Notes under the pieces: model-generated
Seen by the model: only the letters and a program-made list of their open reading frames with translations
Database searches by the model: none
What the model was told of the DNA's origin: nothing
Shown: piece by piece, positions 47,261 to 58,679 of the stretch
Layout of the letters: each line of letters begins with the position of its first letter
How positions within the stretch are numbered: the first letter of the stretch is position 1
Made by a program: the position numbers and the translations under genes
Origin: Glaciozyma antarctica PI12
Taxonomy: Eukaryota > Basidiomycota > Microbotryomycetes > Kriegeriales > Camptobasidiaceae
Assembly (NCBI GenBank): GCA_002917775.1
Contig: KZ627154.1
Coordinates: 318,308 to 382,307, forward strand
Direction: 5' to 3'
Length of the DNA: 64,000 bases

Positions 47261-49079
47261 GCATATACCCATTCTTCATTCCCAAAGCCCTCGCGAGTAG
47301 AGGCAGAAGGATCGTGAGAGGGAGGAGAAGCGTGTCGGCGCCATGAGGAGGAGCGAGGTGCTCAGCGAGGCGAACTCGGCCTGAGTGAGCTGCTGGCTGT
47401 GACTGGGAGACTTTTCAGAAGCGGTGACATTGTCCTGAAGCTGGCTGCTGCTTTCGCTTCTCTGGAGAGAGGGAGGAGGGGAACGCAAGAGGGCCCAGGA
47501 GAGGTCGCGGAGTTCTCCTGTTTCGTCTCCTCCTGCTCTTTTTTCCTGATTCTTTGAGCAGATGCAATCTCTCTGGCCCTGTTACAGGGTCGTACGTACT
47601 CGTACGTACTGTATCGACTCCGCACAAAAGGAGAAGACGCAAGCTCGGGTCGAACGGAGGACAATCTCTCCACTCGACTTGGGCCGGCTTTCTCCACTTG
47701 CTCTCCTCCCACACCGCCCTGTACACTCGACACTCTCCGCCTGCCTCTCCATCTGCAATCGACTCTCTTCCTACACCCAGCGCCATCTCCAGCTCTCCCT
47801 GCTCTCCTCCCCCGTTCTCCTCCCCTTCCTCCGACCTCCACGACCCCCAGCCATGACTTGTCGCTGTGCTGCTTTACGCTGTGAACAGAAAGACTTTTAA
47901 GGTTGGGGAACAGCGACAGCCCTACTCTATACTACCCTGCCCGTCTGGTGCCTCGTGCACTACTCGATATGGCGAACGGGCGTTGGTCAGAGGATGAGCG
48001 ACAATTTTTTCCCTTCCCTTGTCCGATTTCGGCGCCTCTCCCCTCGACACGACTCCTATTGGACGACCGTACGGGGGACTCGATGGCCGCAAGCGGACGA
48101 GGGAACGTGGGACACGACGTGGGAGCGCGGCTTTGACGCGGCGGGTCGCTGAGGAAAGAGGGCTGGTTACCGGACGCTGGACGCTGGGAAGGGGGAAAGA
48201 CGGGAGTGCCTGTGCAGCTGATGCCGTAGCTCTTGGAGTTGCAGCAGACTTCGAGTTAAGCGAAGCGCCTTTCACCGCTATGCAATCCATTCGCAATCCC
48301 TTCGTTCCTGCCTTCCTGCTCGCGTACGCGACCAGATCGAGAGCTCTCTGATCAGCTCAACTCGCTCCGAAGGCTTTTCCTTCGCAAGGCTGGACTGGAA
48401 CGGAGCAGGATCTTGTGCTTAAGCCGCCCTCGCTGCAGCTCCTTAATCCCCGCTCGTTTCTATGCTTCTGCGTCGCCGACCCACAGCTTCCTCCGACTCT
48501 TGATATCGATCTTTCTGCGCCAGCGCACGTACGCGCACCCTCCAGCTTAACTCGCCGTTTCGACACCAGTCTGGTAGCCCAGCTCGTCGCTTCCTCGAGC
48601 ACTGATCTCTTCCTTCGTCCTTGCTTTGACACCGCGGACAGGCTGCACGCTTGCTCCAGGCACGTCAGAGAAGCCGTTCAACACGCGAGCGAAGAGGTGA
48701 AACGCGCATTCCTGAGGAGTGCTTCAGCGAGCGACCTTCGCAGCCCGTCTTCTCCTCGCTTCTGAACGTGGGTTCCTGTGGCGAGGCGTCTGAAACCGTT
48801 GATGCGTCGCTCGATCTACCCTAAATCTCCTCCTTATCGAACGAGAGCGAGGGAGCAAAACAGATCCACGCCAAGTAGCTCAAGCGGAGCCCCATTCGAT
48901 CGCACGAGCAGTTCCTCCCTCTCCTTCTCTCCCCTCCCCCAAAAGTCCCCGGTGAAATCAGCGTTCTATTACGTGTTAAAGTAAAGCCTGTCCGACCAAT
49001 CTGCGTACAAGCGCTTCGTTGAGAGCACCGCCAGCAGTCCTTCTTTTTAGCTCCCCCTCCTTCTCCCTCCTATCGCGCT
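47261..49079. other. long region without a supported gene
   Basis: About 1.8 kb between the GT25 relic and OPI3. Open frames exist on both strands but start at non-ATG codons or show no motif. A 10-bp tandem duplication is at 47591-47610. The region could hold relics of the missing pseudogene head, or an unrecognised lineage-specific gene near 48400-48770. Confidence 0.35.
47591..47610 (+). repeat. 10-bp tandem duplication (cgtacgtact x2)
   Basis: Two exact head-to-tail copies. The unit contains the palindrome cgtacg, so the pair could form short hairpins. No gene assigned nearby. Confidence 0.85.
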
Positions 49080-50080
49080 CTACAACTCCACCTTCTTCCT
49101 CAACGCCGACGAGGACCCAACGGCCTTTTCAGGAGCCTTCTTGGAGCGCGCAGCTTCGCGCGCGGCGTAGATGGCGCCAGTGAAAGGCCTGCGAGGGGGT
49201 TAGCTCGAGCGGCGGAGTGAGAGGAAGGGAGCGTACTCCTCGTAGCGGAGCGCAATCTTGTATTCCACGAAAACGAGGATGGTGAGGAGGAGGCCGGCGG
49301 GGCTCTCGTACCTGCGTTTAAGTGTTAGGGAGAACAGAGGAGCCGCGGGTGGGGGGGACGGACCAGAGAGCTGTCGCGAGGAAGGAGAGGGTCGAGCCGT
49401 AGTACATTGGGTTAGAGGTGACGTTGAAGGGGAAGCTCTCGACCTTGTCCTGCACTCTCTTGGGTCAGCTACAGCCCTACGTCTTCCTCCTGAAGCTACT
49501 CACGTCCATGAGAATGCCCTGTGTACGACCGTCAGCTCCTGCCTCCCTGCGATCCCGACGCCAAACTCACAAAGTAGTCCCCAAGGTACGTCCCCGTCAC
49601 TCCGAGCGCCCACATAGAGCTCAACACCAGCACTCCTCCAACGGTGAACGCTCCGACAGCGAGGATCTTGAACTCAGCATGCGCGAGGAACGCGTTCGTC
49701 GGCTGAAGCGCGAGCGCCTGGGTGTAGAGGTGGTCGCGGAGGATACCGAGGAGGAAGATGGTGGCGGCGAGGCCGTAGCAGCCATGGTAGGGGTTGCCTC
49801 CAGCGAGGCGGGTGAGCAGCTTGTGATTGAACTCTGCGCGGTCAGGCGACGTGTCAGTCTGCTGCTGGCGGGGCGGAGCGCGTGGGAGCGAGTGGGGAGG
49901 GAAGAGAGAGAGCAGGGGCGTACCTTGTCGAGCTACGATGTTCCAGAAGAGAGGGTTCTGGTGGAGGTGCTGTCAGTCGGCTGGGGGAGGCGCGAGTCGG
50001 GTGGGGCAGGGACTCACGAAGATGATGCTCGCGATGGCCACGTAAAGCGTAGGCTGGCTGAAGTCCACGTAAGAATCCAT
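49080..50080 (-). CDS. OPI3: phosphatidyl-N-methylethanolamine N-methyltransferase (Opi3 type)
   Basis: Starts MDSYVDFSQPTLYVAIASII at 50080 and ends SSALRKKVEL at TAG 49082-49080. The conserved core reads NPLFWNIVARQEFNHKLLT, then GTYLGDYFGILMDDKVESFP, NVTSNPMYYGSTLSFLATAL and YESPAGLLLTILVFVEYKIA followed by LRYEEPFTGAIYAAR. This is the class II phospholipid methyltransferase that makes the last two methylations from PE to PC in the ER. Four hydrophobic segments are seen in about 215 residues, the family's usual size. The C-terminal tail ends in basic residues (KK motif three residues short of the canonical ER-retrieval place). Six introns, including very small exons (GILMD is flanked by introns). 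Start lies head-to-head with the HIT gene. Confidence 0.92.
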
Positions 50081-50160
50081 GCTTGAATCCGAGCAGCAGC
50101 GGAGGGTGGAAGGAGAAGAAGTGACAGGCCGAACGAACGCCTCTTGTCCTCCTCGACTGA

Positions 50161-51180
50161 TCTCAGCGCTCTTTCAGCTCCGCCACGATAGCTCAATATC
50201 AACCTCGGGTCACTCCCGAATTCGCCGCCACTCTCCTCTCCTGCCTCCCCTTCCCCCGATCCCGCGCCTCGTCCGAACCTCTTCTCCCAACCCCTGTCCC
50301 AGCAGCATCCACGACGACCCTGGCCGGCGTCGTACCAGGCTGCACGTTCTGTGGTATTACCGAGGGGAAGGCGGGCTTCAAGGTGCTGTACGAGGTGCGT
50401 TTGGAGTGAGATGGAAAGGGGAGGGAGCTGACTTCGATGGAGGGCAGGATGTCGACTTTGCGGTGTTTGAGGACAGAACTCCTGCTTCCAGAGTCCATTT
50501 GCTTGCTGTTCCGAAGCGGCATATAGGTGCGTCGACTACGACTGTTCGGGAGGTGACCCTGGCTGAACGGCAGCGACATAGACAACGTCAAATCGCTCAC
50601 GCGCAAGGACGTCCAACTGAGTGCGTTCGATCCGGATCTCACCCAGCTCTGGCGAAGCTGATCACCGCACCATACAGTACGAGACATGGAGCTCGTCGGC
50701 CGTAAAACCCTCGAAGCCGTTGGCGTTCCCCTCTCCCAACAAAGGTTCGCCCCCTCCCTAGGTTCGCCCCCTCCCTCCCTCAACTAACCCTCCCCAGGCT
50801 CGGCTTCCACATCCCCCCCTTCTTCTCCGTCCGTCCTCCCTTCTCTATTCCGCGCCATACTAACCCTCGCACAGGTGAATCACCTCCACCTTCACCTCCT
50901 CTCCACCCCTCTCCCTCTACGCACGAAACTCAAGTACCACCCCTCGATCCCTTCCTCCCGCCCCGGACCGCCGATAGGGCAGTACAGACGGAAAGAGAAG
51001 ATCAAGGGTTTCAGCTGGTTCGTCGAAGTATCGCAGGTGCGTTCCTTTCTATTCGTTTTCGGGCAAGGGGGCTAATGTGTGCGTGCGTAGGTGCTCAGGA
51101 TTCTGGAGGGAGGTGAGAGGATTAAGGTGGGAAGCGTTAGTGTCATCGAAGGGAGGGGAGAGACGGGGGAGGTGGTATAG
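50161..51180 (+). CDS. HIT-family hydrolase (HINT3-like)
   Basis: Recognisable from CTFCGITEGKAGFKVLYE, through DVDFAVFEDRTPASRVHLLA with VPKRHIDNVKSLTRKDVQL, to the histidine triad VNHLHLHLLSTPL. The end is VIEGRGETGEVV, TAG 51178-51180. HIT enzymes cleave nucleotide phosphoramidates or related adducts; this one carries a short Cys-x-x-Cys-like head as HINT3/aprataxin-like members do. Six introns fit. The frame is open from 50161 but has no ATG before the first motif. The true start must be in a short exon upstream, perhaps ATG 50079, which would overlap the OPI3 start on the other strand. The intron at about 50744 has a duplicated 18-bp block at its donor. Confidence 0.78.
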
Positions 51181-51317
51181 CGCCAGACGAGCGCAATCAC
51201 CTCTGTGTCGGAGCTCCGGTCGTCGACTTCTCTCCGCTCTGAATAGATCGGCTTGCGCAACAATACATTGAACACTGAAAATACCGCTCGTTGCTCTTCC
51301 CTCTTCTCTGCCGCCAT

Positions 51318-54101
51318 CTAAAGCTTCAACCTAGGCGGCATCTCAGGCCCGACCTCTAACTCCGACTCGTGAATGTTGACATTGAACCTCGTCGCGTTGA
51401 GGGGCTCGGCCTGAGCGAACTTGACGAGGTTGGTGTAGACGTCGCCTGCATCACCTCATCAGTCCTCGCACACCAGAGAGGCAAAGAGAGAGAACGCACC
51501 ATCGTAGCGACCCAAAGCCGAGTTGAGGAGGTAATCCGGCAATCCCCAAGCGTCAACAAGCGGGACGGCCTGAGGGCGCATCTCGGCAAGGAGAGCGTGA
51601 ACGCGGTTCCTCAGGAGCTCAGCCTGCTTAGGCGAGAGGTATCCCGACGAGAGGAATTCAGCCGCCTCGGCGTCCATCGTGTGGGTCGCGAAGAGCTCGA
51701 AAGCAGTCGTCATGATCCGGTGGAGGGCGGGCTGGGACTTGAGCTCTGCGTCGTGCATGATCGCTTGGCCGAAGTTGTACACGAGGACGAACTGCGAGTG
51801 CGCGACGCTGTCATCACTCGTTAGCGATGCTCGGACGGGAAGTGGGCGAAGGACGAACGAGCAGCGGTAGATGTCGATGAGGAGACTGTTCCAGGTCCTG
51901 CGCTCGACGTCCCGCTTGCGAAGAGCCGTGGCGGTGAGGTAGGCAGCGCGGTGTCCGAATGCCTGGATGAAGAACTCGGGGTCGGAGAGGTCGCCAGCGT
52001 ACTTTGCCGTCGCCTTTGCCTCAGGGTTGGAGATGTACTGCGTGCGGATTAGGTGAGTTGGGAAGAACGACGAGAGGGAAAAAGACGAACCTTAAGGATG
52101 TAGTCGCGCGTGCGGTTCTCCTTCGACATGGGGGCGTCGGGGTTGGCGAGGAGGATGCGGAACGTCTTGAATAGGTAGCGACCGAGTTGCTGAGTGAGCA
52201 TGTAGCTGTCTCCCTCCCTGTATCACGAACATCGTCAGCTCCCTGCACTCACGCAATAAAACAGAAATGACGCACCAAGTGACCTGAGGCAGGTAATCGG
52301 CGTAGAAGCTCGCGAGACCTCCAGCGAGAGAGTAACCGTGTCCTCCGCAAGCACGACGGCACTCCTCGATCGCTCCAGAAGCCATGATGGTGCAAAGGGA
52401 CTTGAGGCCCGAGGACGAGGCGTGCACGTCCGCAAGGAGGGAGAAGTCGCCCTCCTCCATCGCAGTCTGGTTCTGCTCGTAGAGGCGGAGCATCTCGCGA
52501 CCGGCTGAAGGAGGCGAGGGTTAGCTGGCGCTGGAGAGGAACGAGGAACGGACGTACTGTAGTGGCATGCGAAGGCCTGCACGAGGGGAGGGAAGATGCG
52601 AGCCTGGACCATCTGGTAGTTGAGGACCTGAGTCTCGGCGGGCTTGTTGCCATCCATGACGGGAGCGTCACGATCGGCGAACTGCCTTCGCACGGCGCAG
52701 TACTGCGAAAGAACTAGCGATGAGCTTCGATCGCTCGCAGGTCAGGAATGAGGAACGTACACGAATGGCGATGGTGGCGGAGCGAGCGAGGACCATGCGA
52801 GCGTCCTGAACGATGTTGGCGCGGATGTAGGTCCTGCAAAAGCGCACTCATCAGCCTGCGTTCGGTCGAAGGTCCTCCTGCGAAAAGGAGACGTACATCG
52901 TGCCGTAGGAGAGCTTCGCGTTCGGGGGCTTCTCGTACTTGCCGGTCGAAGGGTCGATCTTGGCGTAGCGAGCGAGGAAGTTGACATGAGGGATCTCGAC
53001 CTTGTCGAGAAGCATCGTTCCGTTATCGGTCATCGGGTATCCAGCCTCTGCGAGTATCCAGCCTATGCGACAAGGAATCGTCAGCTTCGAACGTGATTAA
53101 GGAAGCGCGCGACGTACTGGGTCCAATATCCATGATCGTACGTCCAGGCAAAGGCTCCCTCGTCTTGACGTCCCTAATAGGCACGAAGAATGCGTGCGGG
53201 CCTCGGTTGACGAGCTTGCCGTTCTTCCCATCGGGGGTGTGGAGCTGCGCCATCACGACAGCGTGGTCCGCCGAACGACCGAGTCCTCCGATCCACCACT
53301 TTGCGGAGGAGAGGCCGGGAGACTGGAGGGTGAAGGATTGGGTGGAGGCGTTGTAAGTGGCGGTGGTCTCGAGGCCCTGAACGTTCGAGCCGTGTCCGAG
53401 CTCGGTCTGAGCGTAGCAGCCTGCGATGCAACTTAGCGACGCCCACCACCAGGAACAAAGTGAACGCACCGATGATCTCGTAACGCTGAGCGGGTCCGAG
53501 GAAGAGCTCGTGCTGCTCGTCGGTTCCCTGAGCGACAAGAGTCTTGGTGAACATGCTCTTGTGGAGACCGAACGCAGCGGGCATATCTGCGGCGATTAGC
53601 TATTCAGCGATCGCTTCAAGGACGGCCACAAAGGGAGAGCGAACGCACCCAGAAGCCACTCGGCGATCATGTGGTCCTCGTACGTCCAGCCTTGCTCCTC
53701 GATGATTTGGATGAGGCGCTTGTCCTTTGCGAGACCGTGGCGAAACTTCTCTCCTCGGCTCATGTAGTGGATCTCGGACTTGCTGAACGCGGGCTGAGAG
53801 CATCGAACGCGTGGGGAGATGTCGAGTGAGGTAGGAAGGCGGGGGAAGGCGGGGAGAAGAGATCGGGGTCGACAGTCAGCCATCGAAGCTCCCTCCTTGT
53901 TCCAGTCGTACGCACCTCGTTCTCCAGGATGGGTAGAATCCTCTGAATGCGCTCCAAGCGCTCCGATCCGAACAGATACTGCTTGAGATCCGCCGCGTCG
54001 AAAGAAGCCTTGCTTCGCTCGATCTCGAGGAGGCGCGGGCCCGGAGTGCCAACGACCTTCTGGAGGTGTTCAGGAATCTCAACGTAGACCTTCGGAGACA
54101 T
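51318..54101 (-). CDS. POX1: peroxisomal acyl-CoA oxidase
   Basis: From ATG 54101 ([20 protein letters not shown]) to TAG 51320-51318. Diagnostic blocks: [37 protein letters not shown] (FAD/substrate site), [13 protein letters not shown]-type linker, [18 protein letters not shown], the catalytic-base region [20 protein letters not shown], and [17 protein letters not shown]. About 690 residues in roughly twelve exons. It catalyses the first, H2O2-producing step of peroxisomal beta-oxidation of fatty acyl-CoA. The C-terminus is MPPRLKL. The last three residues do not fit the strict PTS1 consensus, so import may rely on an internal Pex5 site as in yeast Pox1, or on a relaxed PTS1. Function is secure. 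Confidence 0.93.
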
Positions 54102-54548
54102 TTTGCTGAAGTGGTTGAAGATCAACCTGAGCTGGCTTCGACTTCGCGGAGTTGATTCTCTCGGCGAGACTTCCGGCGAGAAGGCGTAGAGGCCGGTTAT
54201 GCACCGGCTGTACCTTGCTGAGATTCCTTTTCCCAGGCGCGCTGAAAGTAAGCGGATCGCTGTGAACGTGTTTAAGGTAACGAAGAGGTAAGAAACGATG
54301 GGAGCAAACTCGGTGAGCGAACGGAACTGGGGCAGGACACCTTGCGTCTTTCGAAGACGCAGACGCACTTTTCACTTCCTCCATTCGACAGCAAAGCCTG
54401 CGACGTCGAAAGCAGGACGTGCAGCAAAAGGAATCACGAAAGCAGAAGCGCGCAGAGAACAACGTCCAACAGCAAGCAGTCCCCTCGCCTCCGTACCTCC
54501 TTAATCCAACCACCTGCATTGCGATGCGAATGAACATTCCCTCCCTCC
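54102..54548. promoter_or_regulatory. upstream region of the acyl-CoA oxidase gene
   Basis: About 450 bp between the oxidase start and the GT25 stop. No gene recognised. Runs of AAG/GCA near 54400-54470 have no clear meaning. Confidence 0.35.
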
Positions 54549-56207
54549 TCACGACCTAAACGGCGTCCCACACTTCCTGCGGTACCTAAACGTCGTCGCC
54601 GGATCCAGCCGATTCGGGTCCCACACCTCCTCGACCACTTCCTCTCCCGCGTCGCGCGCGATCCTCTCGACCGTACTGTCCATCAGCAGCCCTCTCCATC
54701 GTGATCCGATTCTACGTCGCAGAGCAGGTTAGCTCGTACTCGGGCAGGGGAGGTGTGCTGTGAGGAAGGACGTACCCTTGTTGAATATCGCTCGGCCCGT
54801 CTTTGCGCTGGATGATGAGAGGCGGCTCGACGGAGAAGGAGTTGAGGAGGCCGAAAAGGATGAAGGAGGGGACGGCGGTATCGACTGCGGTCTGGTAGGC
54901 TGTCCAGGGGTTGAGGAGGAGGGAGAGGAGGTGCGAAGCGCCGGATTTGGAGAGAGCGTAGGCGTGTAGGCAGAGAGGTGCGGAGGATTGGTGAAGTTGG
55001 GGATGGAGGTATGCTGGACCTGTTTGAGGGTGCAGGGTTAGCTAGCGAGGAAGGGAGAAGGGAAAGGACGTACGGAGAAGCTCCTTGCCCCAGCAATGCC
55101 CCAGGAAGCTCATCTCCCAATCCACCGGCAGTTTCCGCTCGATCCGACTCCACAAACGCTCCAAATCCCACTCGACATCGACGTCGTCCTCGAGAATCAA
55201 CGCACTCTCGTCCCCATTCTCCACCGCCATCCTCATCGCCTTCGTCTGCCCGAAGAACGTGCTGATAACCCCCTCATTCACCTGCCTCCCCGGTATTCGT
55301 TCCAGCGGATCCAGCAGCGCATCCGTAATATTAAGCTCCGGATTCCGCGGTCGAAGGAGGTGGAGCGTTCCAGCGGCGATATGGTGCTCGAGGTGCGTCG
55401 TCCACGATCCAGAGGGGTACCGACTATCGACGAGCGGCGGGAACGGCATCTTGCCATTCGTATCCTGCGACTGAGCGAGCCAATCATTCCCAATATCCAG
55501 CCCTCCGAACGACGAAGGATCCTGTCCCCTCGCTTGCCCCTGTACGAGCGATCAACTCCCTCCCCTCTGAAGCAAGGAAAGAGCGCGCACCATGAGCTTT
55601 ATCTTCTCCCTCCGCACCTCTACAACCCGCTCTGCAATCCACTTGATCCACGGCTCCCCCTTATCCGCCGCATCCACAAACGTGAGCCTCACCCCCAGCG
55701 CCCTCGCCAGCACCTCCATCTGCTTCCTCCGATCCTTCCTATTTGGCAAACTCAGGACATAAATATGCCCGAATCCCAGCGCAGGAGAATGGATGATCTG
55801 GCTCCTCGGACTCGTCGTGAGTTCGAGGTGATCGCGGAACGAAAGAAGGTTGGAAGGGTCGTGAGCGAAGGTGGAGAAGCGCCGAGTGGTGAGGAGGGCG
55901 GAAGAGGGGGTGCGGAAGGGGATGGAGGAGGGGCTGTGGTAGGCGGAGAGGAGGAGGAGGAGGACGGCGAAGGAGAGGATGGCGTAGAGGTGGGCTCGCG
56001 AGGGAGCTCGTCCGGAGGGGTGCGACACGGCTGCGAGTGAGCCTTTTGGCCTGCAAGATACAGAGGGAAGTGCGGAAGGTAAGAGGAGTGCGAGAGGGCG
56101 CTGGAGAAGTGGGGGGAAGAAGGAGAGGAACCACGAACGCTCGTAGTCGGGGCCTGCGCGTCGTCGTTGAGCGCGAGCAGCGCAGTTCTCTCCCTCAAAC
56201 TGCCCAT
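54549..56207 (-). CDS. glycosyltransferase family 25 (LPS/collagen-type) membrane protein
   Basis: A probable start is MGSLRERTALLALNDDAQA at 56207. It is followed by a membrane span (HLYAILSFAVLLLLLSAYHS) and a lumenal domain. Family blocks: FGHIYVLSLPNRKDRRKQME, VRLTFVDAADKGEPWIKW, NEGVISTFFGQTKAMRMA, the metal-binding ILEDDVDVEWDLERLW and AYLHPQLHQSSAPLCLHAYA. The end is RYRRKCGTPFRS, TGA 54551-54549. GT25 enzymes use UDP-sugars (galactose or glucose); in fungi the acceptor is unknown. The frame between the ATG and the membrane span does not join cleanly. The exon carrying DYERSWFLSFFPPLLQRP is in another frame, so an unseen intron or a one-base shift is needed there. A decayed relative lies 7.3 kb away on the same strand. 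Confidence 0.78.
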
Positions 56208-56530
56208 GTAGCTGCTTCGCCGAGTGTGTCCGAGTGCATCGGGACTTCCTGTCTACCTCGTCGCCTCCTCTCCCGACGACCAGCGGCCCGCGCACCTCCT
56301 CTCTCTTCGAAACGCTCCGCACCGATCGCACAAACAAGACGAGCTCTGATCAATTAATGTGGAAAGGAGAGAGGAGAGGGGGCACCTATCGTCTTTGTGG
56401 TGGGTATACTCGACGGGTGGAGGAGTTCGAAGGGAAAAGGGGTGTTAAGAAGACGCAACGGAGGGAGACCAAAAACGGGAAGACAGAACGGAATGGGGGA
56501 GACAACTTTTGAGCGAGGGTGGCGAGGTCT

Positions 56531-58402
56531 TTAAGACCAGTGTTGGTACAGTCCGGCGTCGAGGACGGAGCGGATGTCGTCGACGCGTTCGAGGTCGGTG
56601 AGGAAGGGGATGAGGTCCGTGAGCTCCGTGTCGTGCCTGAGGACGGGAGTGTCAGTGGGAGCGTGTAGGGGAGGAGCGAAAGGCTGCGGAAGCGCGGGGT
56701 GGAGAGCTCGGAGGAGAAGAGGGATGGAGAGGAGCGAGGGGAGGAGACGTACGGGTCGTTGAACCATGATGAGATGGGGACGGCGTTGTTGACGTGGAAG
56801 ACGTAAGACGCAGGCGAGTTGTCGATGATGACGCACTCGCTCATCGGCCGTCCAAGCTGGGAAAGATCCTGCGCGCATGGTCGTTCAGTACGGTCGCCCG
56901 AATCGGAAGACGCAGACCCACCTTGACGTAGTTGCCCTTGTTGTTGTAGCAGCTCTCGCGGAAGAGTCGGTGCTTGACGACGCGGTGGATATCGAGCTGG
57001 TCGAGGACGGGATCGGCGTACTTGGAGAGCGAGGCGGTAAAGATAACGACTTCGTAGATCTCTCCCATCGCCTTGAGGAAGTCTGCGTCGTTGTTCGTCA
57101 GGCCCTGCGCTGGAGAGAGCACGAAAAAGGACGCACTGTCGACTCCAGGTCGCTTGATAACGTAGACGTTGTGGTATTGGTTCTCGATCTCGACGGGGAC
57201 GACGTAGTCCGCTTGGTGAACCATTTGCTGCGAGCGAAGCTGCGTCAGTCCAGCGCCGACGGTTCAGAGCGAGAGAACGCACCTTGAACGAGCTGTGCAC
57301 GAGCGTCTCGTCGAGGTCCAGCACGAGACACTTGCGTCCCTTGAGCTCCGGCGCGAGCGGGTCCAATAACGGGCAAGGAAGTCCGTCCTGCGTCGACACT
57401 ACATCAGGTCGAAGTCGAAAGCACCCGGAAATTCCGACAACGCACTTCTCCAATCGGAATCCCCACTCCACCCCTCGCAATTAATCCCTGCTCCTCATCC
57501 TCCTCACTCCCCTCACTCTCGTCCTCGCTCTCCTCACTACTCTCCTCCCTCCTCTGCCCCGGCTCCGGAACACTCGTAATGATTCCCTCGGGTGCTCTCC
57601 CGCTCTTCCTCCGCCGTCCCTTTCCAGGCGGCATGACAGCCCCACTCGTGACGCCCTCCGTCTCCTCCTGACTGAGCACGACGCCAGCGTCCGTCTCATC
57701 CTGCGGGTCAACCGGGATCGGCAAGTCGTCCAACGGCGGCGTAGTCACCTTCTCAGAGAGGACGGGAGAGGGGACGCCGTTCGTGGTGGGGAGGACCTTG
57801 GTCGCGGTCGAGGGAGGCGGGTCGGTGAACGTGTCCGAGGGAGAGAGGCAGGGGATGCAGGCTGCGAAGAAGGAGGCGAAAGGACCCCGCTTCTTCTTCT
57901 TCGACTGGAGGGCGGGAGTCGACCGGGGTTGGGGAGTCGTCGTCGTAGGAGCGGTTGACTCGATGACCGTCGCTGACGGCGTGGGGGTCGGGTCGGCGGT
58001 CGATAGCGCCGTCGTCGAGGGTTTCTCGCTCTCCCCCACTGGTGGCTTTTCCGTACTCGCTGCCTCCTCCCCTGCAGACGCGGACGGCTGCTGCTCCTCG
58101 TCGTCGTCGGCCGTTACGCCCGCCGCGTCCTCGCCCTCTGCAGCGTCCTTCTTCCGCTTGGCCTTGGGAGCGCGCGCTGACTTTGTAGGCCGTGCAGGTT
58201 GGGCAGTCGTGCCAGTGGGAGAGACTTGGGTGATGATGGAAGCGGCGAGCTGGGCGGGCGATGGAAGGTGGGGTCAACACTGGGCCCGGGAGCGATCGTT
58301 TCGTTTCGCCTTCGATGGGGAGAGCGGACGTACAGAGTCTGAGATATCTGAAGTGCCTGGCTCAGAGACTGAAGTGATGGGCGACGCGGAAGAGGACGCC
58401 AT
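56531..58402 (-). CDS. FCP1/SCP-type phosphatase (Psr1/Psr2-like)
   Basis: Starts [16 protein letters not shown] at 58402. A long Ser/Thr/Pro- and acid-rich head (about 300 residues, with [19 protein letters not shown] near its middle) precedes a compact C-terminal phosphatase. That domain has the catalytic [12 protein letters not shown], then [53 protein letters not shown] and [14 protein letters not shown], ending [12 protein letters not shown] at TAA 56533-56531. The domain order and length match yeast Psr1/Psr2, phosphatases of the sodium and general stress response (Whi2 partners). Yeast Psr proteins are palmitoylated near their N-terminus. Here the cysteine pair in ACIPC could serve a similar role, although it is not at the very N-terminus. 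Confidence 0.85.
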
Positions 58403-58679
58403 GGGAGAGAGATGGGGCGAGTGTTGAGGCAAGGCGTTTCAGTCGTTGGGCTGCTCCTTCTTCCGTGCGCTGGAGTCTTGACTTGAGGTGTGTTGTAGTT
58501 CTGCGAGAGACTTGGTTGCGGCGTTGTTATAGATTGACTGGAACGAGTTGTGAAGGGTGAGGGGGAGAGTCCACGAGGAGACAGCGGCGTGCGCCTTGGG
58601 GGGTCGCCAGTCCGGCCCTCAGCCGGGTTCTCCTCTCCCAACGCCCTCGACCAGCAGCGCCGACCTTCAGAGCGTGTTC
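58403..58679. promoter_or_regulatory. divergent upstream region of the PSR1-like and SED5 genes
   Basis: 277 bp between two starts. No named promoter motif seen. Confidence 0.35.

Noticed and set aside
47591-47610. Inverted-repeat end of a transposon
   Set aside because: Only a 10-bp direct duplication is present; no matching distant inverted repeat, target duplication or transposase frame was seen.
48415-48765. Possible plus-strand gene (LNPRSFLCFCVADPQLPP)
   Set aside because: Starts only at GTG, has no homologous motif and no intron signature; left as an unassigned region.
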